Source of the DNA: Myxococcota bacterium
GTDB taxonomy: Bacteria > Myxococcota_A > UBA9160 > SMWR01
DNA length: 58,467 nt
Assembly: GCA_022447545.1 (NCBI GenBank)
Contig: JAKVBI010000012.1
Span: 1-58,467 of the forward strand
Direction: 5' to 3'
Made by a program: the position numbers and the translations under genes
Shown: positions 1 through 9,400 of the stretch, in pieces
Layout of the letters: each line of letters opens with the position of its first letter
Position numbering within the stretch: the first letter of the stretch is position 1
The notes under the pieces: model-generated
Seen by the model: the letters and a program-made list of their open reading frames with translations, nothing else
Told to the model about the DNA's origin: nothing
Databases searched by the model: none

Positions 1-1
1 C

Positions 2-2410
2 ATCTCCCCCAGCCTCGATGCTGCGGCCTGCGGCTTCAACATCTTCGCGAGTCGCGGCATCCTGGCTGGCGAAGGGACACTCAGCGAGGACATTCCCCTG
101 GCCGAAGTGGTCAGCGTGGGTCTCGCGGGGGATCCCGCACCCGGGCAGGGAACGCTGGCTCAGGTGGTTGCCCAGACTTCGGGCGGGCCCGTTGCGCCGG
201 AGATGATCCCCGGGGTGCCACTCAACCGTGAATGTCCTGAGATCATGCCCACCGGAGCTGGGTTTGGAGACCGACTCAGCTGTATTCTGCAGCAACGCAA
301 CGGATACGGGACCGGGCGACGGCATCTGGGGCAGGCCTACACGACCATCGGAAATCTCGATCCCCAGATGAAAAGGCCGCTCACTCTGGACAGTGGGCTG
401 AGTCGCGAGCAGCGCGCACTGCTCGGCTGCGGGCCGTTCTGGGGAACTCGTTGCGACTCGTCGTCGACCCAGTCCAACCCGCTCACCGGCGACAAGTGGT
501 ATGACTTCAGTGAGGGCGGTGGCGTCGACTTCCTCAACATGGAAGCCAGCGTGTTACTCCAGGCGTTTCCCGGGATCGAGGGGACGTGGACTCCGGGGTT
601 GAACGGATACACGCCCGGCGGCCTGTGGTCGGCCCTCGATCGGCGACTCACTCAGCCGGGGACCGTCGGCTTCGACGGAGGCCCGGTGGCCACTCGTTAC
701 TCCGCCGATGCGCCAGGCGGGCTGGTCACCCTGCCAGGCGCCCGCGGTGTGATGACGCCTTTCGATTACGAGGCGCGCGGCCTCGATCGCGCGACTCAGG
801 CCGTGACCATCGACGACTCCGATCCCCTGGCTCCCGTCGTTCAAGTGGAATTCCAGGACGGCTACGACCCCCTCGTGGACGGTTGTGTGTTCGGAGGAAC
901 GCTGGGCGGAGGGCCGAACTCGGCGGAACACACCGTGGTGGGTCGGGTGTACGTCGGCAACGCGACAGTGCCCACGCCGCTGACCAACCAGGTCGAGGTC
1001 TGGTGCGGCATCACCCGCGCCACCACGCGCTTTGGCAACGCCATGGGCCCCGCGACTCAACAGTCGCTGGCCCCCCAGGAGTTCGAAGAACTCAACGGCG
1101 CGAGGACCGTCTTTCACCCCCTGGCAGGTTGTAAGTTGACTGACGCCGAGGTGGCCCAGATCGAGACGGCTTCGGGCCAGAGCATCGATCCGCTGATCCC
1201 CTGCATCCAGCCCTACTCGAAGTTACTCGACGTCAACCGCGACGTCGTGACCATTTCCCCAAGCAAAATTGGCGGGGACGTGGGTCTGCTGTGTGGGAAG
1301 TACACGTTGCCGCTGATTGGTGGCGACTTCGAATGCGGGATCCGCGATTACGAGACCGAGTACCTGGAGTCCATTCGCGCCGGCCAGGCGGGTGTCGCCC
1401 GGAACTTCGAGACCGATCGCTTCTCCCAGGTGTTCCGCACCGAGCTGGGGGCACCGTCCTGGAACTTCTTGATGCTGCTGGTCATCACCTCGTGCAGCAA
1501 GGTCGCCGATGCGACCCTGATGACGAGCGCGGCGCGTCCCGATGGAGTTCTGGTACCGGACAAGGAGGTCGACCCCTCCTGCTTCAACGCCAACGTCATT
1601 CCCGAAACCCTAAGCCCCGACGGCAAGGAGTACCGCGCCAATTTCGACGAGACCCGCTGCTCCTTCGCGGCTCCTCAGTTCTGCCGAAACGTGAAGTCCT
1701 TCCTGAGCGTGGGGGGGGTGAATGCGCCGGTCCTTCGCGCTGGGGGCAACGGTCGCTTCGGTCGCCGTACCTTCACCTGGCACGGCGGGCAGGAGGTTCT
1801 ACTTCGCTACGACCGGCGCAACGTGCTCGGCTTCTCGATGGATTTCGCCGAAGACATCTCGAAGTCGAACTGGGGGGTCGAGTTCACCTGGATCGGTGAC
1901 CAGCCCTTCAACGATGGTTCTCGGATGGACAACATCTCGTACCAGGACACGGTGAATCTCACCATTTCCGTGGATCGACCCACATTCATCAACTTCATGA
2001 ACGCGAACCGGACCTTCTTCTTCAACACCCAGTGGTTCTTCCAGTATCAGACGGGTTGGAACGAGAACTACTTCAACAACGGCCCCTTCAACGTTCTGTT
2101 CACCTTCGCGATGTTCACGGGCTACTACCAGGACCGCCTGTTGCCCAACCTGATCACCGTCTACGACTTCAACTCCAAGTCCGGGGCGATCATCCCCACG
2201 ATCGCCTATCGGTTCACCGACGTATTCACCGTGGAGTGGGGGTTCCTGTTGTTCTTCGGCCGCACGGAGTTGAAGAACATGCCCATCAACCCGATCGGAC
2301 CTCCGGGCAACAGCGCGGGAGCCAACTACAACAAGGTTCCCGTCGACAACCTGTTGTCGTTGGTTCGCCATCGCGACGAAGTCTACATGAAGTTGCGTTA
2401 TACCTTCTGA
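2..2410 (+). CDS. DUF1302-like outer-membrane beta-barrel protein (5' end outside window)
   Basis: The reading frame is already open at the first bases of the window, so the start codon and any signal peptide lie upstream; about 802 residues are visible. The C-terminal third has alternating aromatic and polar stretches typical of outer-membrane strands, and the protein ends in Tyr-Thr-Phe, a terminal aromatic expected of a BAM substrate. The wording of the last ~250 residues (barrel strands with FTWIGDQPFNDGS and RLLPNLITVYDF) resembles the DUF1302 family as I know it from deltaproteobacterial genomes. The N-terminal part is glycine-rich and more divergent. It converges on a DUF1329 gene; DUF1302 and DUF1329 proteins commonly co-occur and are thought to handle hydrophobic compounds at the outer membrane, but the substrate is unknown. 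Family call is fairly sure, function is not. Confidence 0.72.
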   Translation: MSPSLDAAACGFNIFASRGILAGEGTLSEDIPLAEVVSVGLAGDPAPGQGTLAQVVAQTSGGPVAPEMIPGVPLNRECPEIMPTGAGFGDRLSCILQQRNGYGTGRRHLGQAYTTIGNLDPQMKRPLTLDSGLSREQRALLGCGPFWGTRCDSSSTQSNPLTGDKWYDFSEGGGVDFLNMEASVLLQAFPGIEGTWTPGLNGYTPGGLWSALDRRLTQPGTVGFDGGPVATRYSADAPGGLVTLPGARGVMTPFDYEARGLDRATQAVTIDDSDPLAPVVQVEFQDGYDPLVDGCVFGGTLGGGPNSAEHTVVGRVYVGNATVPTPLTNQVEVWCGITRATTRFGNAMGPATQQSLAPQEFEELNGARTVFHPLAGCKLTDAEVAQIETASGQSIDPLIPCIQPYSKLLDVNRDVVTISPSKIGGDVGLLCGKYTLPLIGGDFECGIRDYETEYLESIRAGQAGVARNFETDRFSQVFRTELGAPSWNFLMLLVITSCSKVADATLMTSAARPDGVLVPDKEVDPSCFNANVIPETLSPDGKEYRANFDETRCSFAAPQFCRNVKSFLSVGGVNAPVLRAGGNGRFGRRTFTWHGGQEVLLRYDRRNVLGFSMDFAEDISKSNWGVEFTWIGDQPFNDGSRMDNISYQDTVNLTISVDRPTFINFMNANRTFFFNTQWFFQYQTGWNENYFNNGPFNVLFTFAMFTGYYQDRLLPNLITVYDFNSKSGAIIPTIAYRFTDVFTVEWGFLLFFGRTELKNMPINPIGPPGNSAGANYNKVPVDNLLSLVRHRDEVYMKLRYTF

Positions 2411-2441
2411 GGCGTTCGCCGGTGCGAGGCCGAATCGGTCC

Positions 2442-3938
2442 TCATTTTCCGCGGGTCAGATAGGCGGTGGAGAGGTAGCTCCGAACCTTGTCGTTGCTTC
2501 GGGGGATGGAGCGCGTCCCGTAGGACTCTCGCCTCCAAGCGCTTCCGTCGAGGGCCGTATAGGCCACCGCCGCCACCGGGTCGAAGACGTTGGCCCGCAT
2601 GCCGTTCGGCCATTTCGGGTAGCCGACGACGTCTCCGCTGAAGCGATGCACCGGCACGATGACCTCGACGAGTCGCCCGCGACCGCGCCGTTGAATGATG
2701 TAGAGCGGGTGCTGGGTCTGGTAGTCGACGTAGATCAGGACGTGGTTGAATTCCCCGCCGCTTTCCCGGGTGGCGCCCTCGATCAGGACCGCATGGCGTA
2801 CGTCCCAGCGGTCATTGCCAACCGAAATCCCGCTGGGGCCGAAGTTCCGGTCCTTGGACACGGGAAAGCCCGAGCGGGTCGCGTTGATGGGAGCGAGGAC
2901 GTCTTTCTCACCACGCAGTCGCCACACGTAGGCGTTGGGTCGCAACGTCAGGTCGCTGAATCCGCGCTGCAGGTTCTCGGTCTGGGCAATGGAGACGGCC
3001 GACGTGGGGTTGAGGCTGCCGACTCCCGAACCCGTGCCTACGCCGTAGGGGCTGGCGGAAGATCCAAGGCCCCCGAAGCCACCTCCGCCGCCATCTCCTG
3101 CGACGCGATAGCGCGGCGTGTACATCCCGTCCACGTACGACGTGGCGGCGCGGCGAGCTTTCCGCATGGTGGGCACGTATACGAAGGTGTCGTCGGACAG
3201 GTCGTAGTCTCGTTCGGCAGCCAGGCGGCGCTGCTGGTTCCACGCGAGATGCCTCGCGGACTGCGGTCGGTCGAAACGCCCCCCGGCCACGAAGGAGGTC
3301 TTCTTCGCAAAGGGAAACCGGTAGTCGGATTTGGGGAGGTCGGCACGGTGGCCGGTTTGGATGAAGAAATAGCGGCCCTCGTAGGTCATCGAGCGCCCCA
3401 CGGCGCTCGGGAGGTCGACGATTCGGAAACGGCCCTCGGGGCCTCCTCCTCGATACCGGTAGGCGAGGTTCCAGGCCCAGCGTGTAGCGGCATCCTCATC
3501 CCCGGGGTCGATGGTGTCGGGAGGGAAGGGGGCGCCAGCGACGTAGTCGAGGAGGTTCCCGTTTTTGTCCAACCTCGCGATTCCTGCGAACTCACGGGTT
3601 GCTTCGGCGAAGAATTCGGCGGTCGGATAGCGACGATGGCAGGGGCCGATCTCCAGGCGCATGCCCTCGTGGAAGAACTCCTCGCGGTTGCCCCAGATCT
3701 CCGAGGGCAGCAGGTCGCGTAGGGACAGCACATCGTCGGCACCGAGGATCATGCCCTCGCGAAGCAGGGTCGGGCTGGCGTCGACCTGATCTTTCGAATT
3801 CGGTCCGCCGCTGATGGTGGGGCATTCGTTTTCGGGCGGAGGTTCGGCCATGGCCGGTGCCAGAACCGATATCGTCTGGAGCGCATAGAGCGCGCAAAGC
3901 GCGGGGGCCCAGCGCCACACTCGTCGCGCATGAGACAT
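2442..3938 (-). CDS. DUF1329 domain periplasmic protein (LolA-like fold)
   Basis: This 498-residue protein begins with a clear Sec signal peptide: basic residues at 5-9, a hydrophobic core at about 10-29 and a likely cleavage after Ala31. The body matches DUF1329, a family with a LolA/LppX-like half-barrel fold assigned to outer-membrane lipid or hydrophobic-compound handling; the blocks DDTFVYVPTMRKARR and FRIVDLPSAV are typical. DUF1329 genes usually lie next to DUF1302 barrels and MMPL/RND transporters. Here the DUF1302 gene is convergent, 31 bp away, and an RND/LolA-like pair lies about 28 kb downstream. An odd feature is a glycine-rich insert at residues about 281-309 in the middle of the domain. 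I infer a periplasmic carrier; the cargo is unknown. Confidence 0.78.
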   Translation of the reverse strand: MSHARRVWRWAPALCALYALQTISVLAPAMAEPPPENECPTISGGPNSKDQVDASPTLLREGMILGADDVLSLRDLLPSEIWGNREEFFHEGMRLEIGPCHRRYPTAEFFAEATREFAGIARLDKNGNLLDYVAGAPFPPDTIDPGDEDAATRWAWNLAYRYRGGGPEGRFRIVDLPSAVGRSMTYEGRYFFIQTGHRADLPKSDYRFPFAKKTSFVAGGRFDRPQSARHLAWNQQRRLAAERDYDLSDDTFVYVPTMRKARRAATSYVDGMYTPRYRVAGDGGGGGFGGLGSSASPYGVGTGSGVGSLNPTSAVSIAQTENLQRGFSDLTLRPNAYVWRLRGEKDVLAPINATRSGFPVSKDRNFGPSGISVGNDRWDVRHAVLIEGATRESGGEFNHVLIYVDYQTQHPLYIIQRRGRGRLVEVIVPVHRFSGDVVGYPKWPNGMRANVFDPVAAVAYTALDGSAWRRESYGTRSIPRSNDKVRSYLSTAYLTRGK

Positions 3939-4078
3939 ACGAATCCTCGCCAGACCGCGGAAAATCGCGGGCGACCATTCTACCTCAACCCGAGGGGCGA
4001 CCCGTGCCGGCGACGACCCGTGCCGGGTTCCTCGCGGGCTTGTGCTCCCGGGGGTCTGCGTGCCAACCTCGGGGGACC

Positions 4079-4864
4079 ATGAGCGACTTCGCCCCCTCGC
4101 CGTTGCACGGAGAGCCCGAGTTGTCCGAAGCGCCCCTGCTGATGGCCTTCGAGGGCTGGAACGATGCTGGGGAGGCGGCGACCACCGCCATCCGATACAT
4201 CGCGGACTCCATGGTTTCCAAGCCCTTGGGCCAGATCGACTGCGAGGGCTTCTTCGACTTCACCGTGCGACGGCCGACCGTTCGCATCGACGACGACAAT
4301 CGTCGTGTCATCGACTGGCCCACCACCCGCTTCAGTCACGCGAGCCTCGACGCGTCGCGCAGCCTGGTGATTGGCGACGGCGTGGAACCGCACATGAACT
4401 GGCGCCGGTACGGGGACCGGGTTGCCGAGCAGGTACGGCATTTCGGGATCCGTCGGGTCGTGATGCTGGGGGCGTTTCTGGCGGATGTCGTCTACTCGCG
4501 TCCGGTGGTCGTGAGTGGCTTCGCGAGCCCCGCCCGCTTGCTGGATGACCTGGACGTCGCACAATCCGACTATGAGGGCCCAACGGGCATTGTCGGGGTG
4601 CTCGCGGAGCGTCTCTACTCCGACGGAGTCGAAGTGGTGAACCTCTGGGCGGGGCTTCCTCACTACATCAGCAGTTCGCCCAACCCTCGTGGCGCTCTCG
4701 CCCTCGTCGAGACGGTCTCCCGCTATCTCGACCTCAAGGTCGAACTCTCGGCCCTGCAGGCCGATGCCCACGCATTCGAGGAGCGGATCTCGGAACTCGT
4801 GGCGAGCGACCCGGAGTTGAACGACTACGTCCGTGAACTCAAACGGCGGGAGTTCGCACAATAG
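4079..4864 (+). CDS. PAC2 family protein (proteasome-assembly-chaperone-2 fold)
   Basis: A 261-residue soluble protein. It opens with the PAC2 signature (LLMAFEGWNDAGEAA at about residues 19-33) and continues with the family blocks RRVVMLGAFLADV, the GPTGIVGVL loop, and LWAGLPHYI, which in actinobacterial and archaeal homologues form the Rossmann-like core related to purine nucleoside phosphorylase. The bacterial function is not established; the fold is shared with eukaryotic proteasome assembly chaperone 2. I chose the ATG at 4079 because the protein start there aligns with family N-termini; the frame stays open upstream to 3857 but that stretch is proline- and arginine-rich and lies in the intergenic space of the divergent DUF1329 gene. 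The gene is convergent with the Trm112-like gene, 41 bp away. Confidence 0.8.
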   Translation: MSDFAPSPLHGEPELSEAPLLMAFEGWNDAGEAATTAIRYIADSMVSKPLGQIDCEGFFDFTVRRPTVRIDDDNRRVIDWPTTRFSHASLDASRSLVIGDGVEPHMNWRRYGDRVAEQVRHFGIRRVVMLGAFLADVVYSRPVVVSGFASPARLLDDLDVAQSDYEGPTGIVGVLAERLYSDGVEVVNLWAGLPHYISSSPNPRGALALVETVSRYLDLKVELSALQADAHAFEERISELVASDPELNDYVRELKRREFAQ

Positions 4865-4905
4865 GGCGCGAGCTGACTGTGAGCTCCCCCCCGCCGCACC
4901 GACGG

Positions 4906-5154
4906 CTACAACTCGATCGATTCCTCGATCAGCATGACCGGAATGCCATCGTCCACCGGGTAGAGGATCTTCCCGTCCTCTCGGACCAACCCTTCAGCGA
5001 TGGGGGTCGTGACGGGATCGCCTCCGCGGTTGCGGAGGGTTCCCGCATCCACCTCCTCCCGCAGGCGGCCGAGAATCTCATCCGTCGCCAGCGAGACCGA
5101 TTGCTTGGACTCGGGACAGACCAGGATCTCCAACAACTCGGGATTGATGGTCAT
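4906..5154 (-). CDS. Trm112 family protein
   Basis: An 82-residue protein with the Trm112/YcaR pattern: it begins MTINPELLEILVCPES, has a central region ending in GLVREDG, and the closing block ILYPVDDGIPVMLIEE. Trm112 proteins are small partners of methyltransferases in eukaryotes and archaea; bacterial members are mostly uncharacterised and are often near lpxK/kdsB. The first cysteine (Cys12, LVCPES) is kept, but the other zinc ligands of the eukaryotic protein are absent, as in many bacterial members. The start at 5154 is preferred over an in-frame ATG at 5172 because a strong Shine-Dalgarno (GGGGAGGAG) lies 9 bases upstream of it and the upstream ATG would put that site inside the gene. 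Confidence 0.85.
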   Translation of the reverse strand: MTINPELLEILVCPESKQSVSLATDEILGRLREEVDAGTLRNRGGDPVTTPIAEGLVREDGKILYPVDDGIPVMLIEESIEL

Positions 5155-5520
5155 GGCGGTACTCCTCCCCACTCGTTCCGATTCTTCCCGTTGCCAGGGC
5201 TCGACCTCATCCGATTCGATCGACCGGGAGTGTGCGGTGTTCCGGTACCTGCCCCGCAGCGGCGCGGGAGCGGCTCTCCCCGTCCCGCCCCAGGCGTTGG
5301 GATGAGTCTAAGTCATTGAATTTAAATAGAAAATTAAACCTCTTCCAATGGGCCAGTCTACCGGTTTTGCGCGCCCACCGCATGGGTCCCGGGAGTCCGA
5401 GGGCCGAGAGCGAGCGTGCCGTCGGTCCGGCGCGCCGAGATTCTTCCGCTCGGGCCTCTGGCCGGAGCACCTGGCCGGTTCGCAACGGCGTGGCAACTGT
5501 GCGAAAGCCGCGCGCACATC

Positions 5521-5549
5521 TTGACGCGTCCCCGCTTCCGTAGTATTCC
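5521..5549 (+). promoter_or_regulatory. Candidate promoter of the act operon
   Basis: TTGACG at 5521-5526 is followed after exactly 17 bases by TATTCC at 5544-5549. The -35 box is close to consensus; the -10 box is weak. It would give a leader of roughly 95 nt before actA. Called by eye only. Confidence 0.4.
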
Positions 5550-5593
5550 AGCGGCCGTCGAACACTCGTCGGGTGTGAGCAACCCGTGGGATT

Positions 5594-5609
5594 CGTTGAC
5601 GAGTCAACG
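5594..5609. promoter_or_regulatory. Inverted repeat upstream of actA (possible operator)
   Basis: CGTTGAC-GA-GTCAACG is a perfect 7-bp inverted repeat with a 2-bp spacer. It lies about 45 bp downstream of the candidate -10 box and 43 bp before the actA start, a position suited to a dimeric regulator acting as a roadblock, or to a small hairpin in the leader RNA. Confidence 0.45.
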
Positions 5610-5651
5610 TTCGGCGTTCGTTTTTCGTCATTGGGAGCTGCAATTTCGCGC

Positions 5652-6377
5652 ATGAGCCCTTCTCGTCGATTCATTACCGCGCTCCCCCTCAGTGCCGCAG
5701 TTTTGGGCCTCGTTTTGGCGCTGACTCCCGGTGAGAGCCCTGCGAAGTCAAAGCGCAAGGAAGTGGCGGGCAGTGTGTGCGAGGCTCAGGAACTCAAGGC
5801 CCGCAAGGCCGAGGATTCTCATCTCGAGATCGAAATCCCGCCCGAGTTCGATTCGCCGTGGCCCACCCTGGAAGCCTGTCGTTCCTACGTGGCCGCAGAA
5901 GACCCCGATGCGCCGGGCCCCATGCAACCCATCCCCTTCAGCCACAAACACCACGCGGGGCTGTACGAGATCGATTGCCAGTACTGCCACTCGGGGACCG
6001 ATCGCTCCCAGGCAGCGGGCATGCCGTCGGTGGAACTCTGCATGGGATGTCACAACGTGTTTCCGCCCAGCTATGACAGCGAGTTCGAGGGCATTCGTGA
6101 CTTGAAGCAATATTGGGCCGACCAGGAGCCGATTCCCTGGGTCCAGATTCACCGGGTTCCCGAGCACGTGCAGTTTCGTCACAACCGCCACGTGCAGGCG
6201 GGGGTCGAGTGTCAGCGGTGCCACGGCCCCGTCGAGGAGATGGACAAGGTCTACATGACGGACGACACGATCTGGTGGCCCTGGGGCCTGCCTTCGGCGA
6301 AGCTCGAAATGGGCTGGTGTGTCGATTGTCATCGGGAGAACGAGGCATCCCAGGACTGCGTCACGTGTCACTACTGA
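5652..6377 (+). CDS. actA: Alternative Complex III subunit A, pentaheme cytochrome c
   Basis: A 241-residue protein with an N-terminal hydrophobic segment (about 7-25) that acts as signal or membrane anchor, followed by five c-type haem sites: CQYCH at 109-113, CMGCH at 130-134, CQRCH at 187-191, CVDCH at 223-227 and CVTCH at 236-240. Five CxxCH sites and an extra set of histidines (SHKHH, RHNRH) for bis-His ligation are the expected make-up of ActA. In Alternative Complex III this subunit carries electrons from the iron-sulfur subunit toward the monohaem cytochrome or oxidase. I chose ATG 5652, immediately before the hydrophobic segment; an earlier ATG at 5586 would add residues overlapping the inverted repeat. 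It is the first gene of the act operon. Confidence 0.93.
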   Translation: MSPSRRFITALPLSAAVLGLVLALTPGESPAKSKRKEVAGSVCEAQELKARKAEDSHLEIEIPPEFDSPWPTLEACRSYVAAEDPDAPGPMQPIPFSHKHHAGLYEIDCQYCHSGTDRSQAAGMPSVELCMGCHNVFPPSYDSEFEGIRDLKQYWADQEPIPWVQIHRVPEHVQFRHNRHVQAGVECQRCHGPVEEMDKVYMTDDTIWWPWGLPSAKLEMGWCVDCHRENEASQDCVTCHY

Positions 6378-6442
6378 GCGTGAATTCCGGCGCTCGGAGC
6401 CAATTTCGGCACGCGTGCCCTGAAAACAGGATCTGAAGACGT

Positions 6443-9400
6443 ATGGCTGAGTTCGATCGCCGAGATTTCCTGAAGCTCGTTGGGGCGGGGGCAGGCGCAG
6501 CTGCCGCTACGGGCTGCAGCGATATCCCGCAAAAACTCATTCCCTACGTGGTCCAGCCCGAGGAGATCACGCCCGGGTTGCCTGTCGTCTACGCCTCCAC
6601 CTGTCAGGAATGCCAGGGGGGATGTGGCCTGCATGTGACCACACGTGAAGGCCGCCCGATCAAGCTCGAAGGCAACCCGGAAAACCCGATCAACCAGGGG
6701 GCGCTGTGCGCCCGGGGGCAGGCGAGTCTGTATCGGACCTACCACCCCGACCGTATTCAGGGCCCCCTGCGGCGTGGCTCCAACGGGGAACTCGAACCGA
6801 TTTCCTGGGACGATGCGATCGCGCTTCTGGCCGAAAAGGTAGGTACGCGGGGATCCCAGACCCATCTGCTCAGCGGTCCCCTCGGCCCCACCCTCAAGGG
6901 AGTGGTCGACGATTTCGTTTCCGCTTCTGGCGCTGGGACGACCCGTTACGAACCGTTCACCCAGCATGCACTCATCGACGCCAGCCGTGCGGTCTTCGGG
7001 GTGGAGGCAGCGCCCCGATTCGATCTCACGGATGCGGATTACATCCTCGATTTCGGATCCGATTTTCTGGAGGTCGGGAGTTCGCCAGTCGAGCACACCC
7101 GCCAGTTCGCGGATTCTCGCGACATCCTGCGACACCCCAATGGGGGTGCGACGTTTGTCTACGTAGGGCCGCGAATGTCCATGACTGCCAGCAACGCCGA
7201 CCAATGGCTTGCCGCAAAGCCGGGCACGGAAGGGCTGTTGGCACTGGCCATTGGGCGTGTCGCGCTCGAGAAGTCCGGCGCTCGTGGGGGTGGACAGGCT
7301 GAGCTGAAAGCGCTGCTGGCGGATTTCTCCGCCGAGAAGGTGGCGCAGCAAACCGGCGTGACGGCCCAGGCCATCGAGCAACTGGGTGACGACCTGGCGC
7401 ACAGTCAGCGCGCGGTGGCTCTGCCGCCGGGCATCGGTTCGAGCACGCGCAGTGCCGTGGCCACCAACGCCGCGGTCCTGATACTCAATTCCGTCCTGGG
7501 AGCGATCGGCGAGACCGTCGTCTACCAGTCGGATCGCGTGGGCGATGGAGCGGCTCAGTCGTTCGATGCCGTGGCGAAGCTTTCGAACTCGCTTCAGGCT
7601 GGAGATGTCGACGTTCTCCTGATCCTCGGTTCGAACCCCGTGTACTCGCTGCCCGCGAGCCTTGGGTTCGAAGAGGCGATGCAGAAGGCTTTCGTGGTCT
7701 CGTTTGCTTCGGAGCACGATGAGACGAGCCACAGTCAGCACGTAGATTTGATCCTGCCGGACCACGCGGGCATGGAACGCTGGGGGGACGAGGCGGCGGT
7801 TCCGGGGATCCACGGAGTGATTCAGCCCACCATTCGTCCGCTCTACAACACCCGGGCTGCCGGTGACACCCTGCTGGACACCGCCCGCGCGCTGAAATCG
7901 GATGCGGTGGGACCGGAGGACTTCCAACAGCGTGTCCGAGCGCAATTCGGCGGTAGCGAGAGTGACTGGCGGGAGGTTCTGGCGCGCGGTGGTGTCTACG
8001 AGCAGGTCGCAGCGATTCCCGTTCAACTCTCTGCGCAGGGTATCGCGGGGCTCGACTTCGCTCCCCCCGAGTTGAGTGGGGATGGTGCCTACGTGCTTTT
8101 GCCAAACGTTTCACCGCTGATGTACGACGGAAGCGGTGCGTCGATTCCGGTCCTGCAGGAATTGCCCGACCCCGTGACCTCCATCATGTGGCAGTCCTGG
8201 GTGGAGATCAGCCGGGAAATGGCCGATTCCCTGGAGTTGGTGGTCGGTGATGTCGTTTCCATCGCGACCCCGTCGGGAACCATCGAAGTGCCCGCATATC
8301 CCCGGGGTGGGATTCGGTCGGACGTCGTCGCGGTGGCGACGGGCCAGGGACACACGGTGGGTCTGTACGCGTCCCGGGACGGGAAGGCTCGAGGCGTCAA
8401 TGTGATGGATGCGCTTCCGGCGGCCACCGATGAGGCTGGCGGTCGGGCCTGGCTGACGACCCGTGCGGCGATTCAGAAGACGGGACGATCCGAGCGGATG
8501 GCCCAGGCGCAGGGCAGCGACAATAAACGCGGTCGCCAACTCGCCGAGACGGTCTCTCTGTCTGCTCTGGCGGCGGCCGCTCATGACAGTCACGACACCC
8601 AGGCCGATGGGCATGGCGGTGGCCACGGCGGTGCGAGCGGCTCTCACGAAATCCGCAAGGCCTACGACGCGACTGACGATTCGACGGAAGACAGCGCCTA
8701 CCGATGGGGGATGACGATCGACCTCGATCGCTGCAGTGGTTGCGCAGCCTGTGTGGCGGCCTGTTACTACGAGAACAACATTCCGACCGTGGGAGAAGAG
8801 GGCGCGCAGCGCAGCCGACAGATGTCCTGGCTGCGAATCGAGCGCTACGTCGGGGATGGAACGAAGGAGATGCTCGCCGGTCGCCACCCAGGTGCCAAGA
8901 ACACCTCCCACGCCTACACGGACCACGAAGAGCTCGGCGAAGTCGACATTCGCCACTCCCCGATGCTGTGTCAGCAGTGCGGTGCGGCACCGTGTGAGCC
9001 TGTCTGCCCCGTCTACGCGACGTACCACACGCCCGAAGGCCTCAACGCCATGATCTACAACCGCTGCATCGGCACCCGGTACTGCTCGAATAACTGTCCC
9101 TACAAGGTGCGCCGATTCAACTGGTTCGACTACCAGATCGAGTCATGGCCCGAGCCGACCCGCTTGATGCTGAATCCGGACGTCACAGTCCGCGGGCAGG
9201 GTGTCATGGAGAAGTGCACCTTCTGTGTGCAGCGGATTCAGTCGGCACGTCAGGTGGCCAAGGACGAGGGGCGGCCGATTGCCGACGACGAAGTCCAGAC
9301 GGCATGCCAACAGACTTGTGCAAGCCAGGCGATCCAGTTCGGCAACCTCAAGGACGACGAGAGCAAAGCTGTCCAGGAGGCGAGCAAAAACCCCGTCCGG

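Larger units (their letters stand above)
5155..5651. other. Intergenic region between trm112-like gene and act operon
   Basis: About 500 bp without a credible gene; the open frames here are arginine/proline-rich and have no family resemblance. It holds a conspicuously AT-rich patch at about 5310-5340 in an otherwise GC-rich setting, which could serve the minus-strand Trm112 gene, a possible sigma70-like promoter at 5521-5549, and a perfect 7-bp inverted repeat at 5594-5609, both oriented toward actA. Confidence 0.6.

Noticed and set aside
3980-4861. A 293-residue minus-strand frame across the PAC2 gene
   Set aside because: Antisense shadow; the plus-strand PAC2 protein carries the family signature.
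6371-8026. A 551-residue minus-strand frame across actB
   Set aside because: It lies entirely antisense to the well-supported actB gene, has no family signature and is typical of GC-rich shadow frames.
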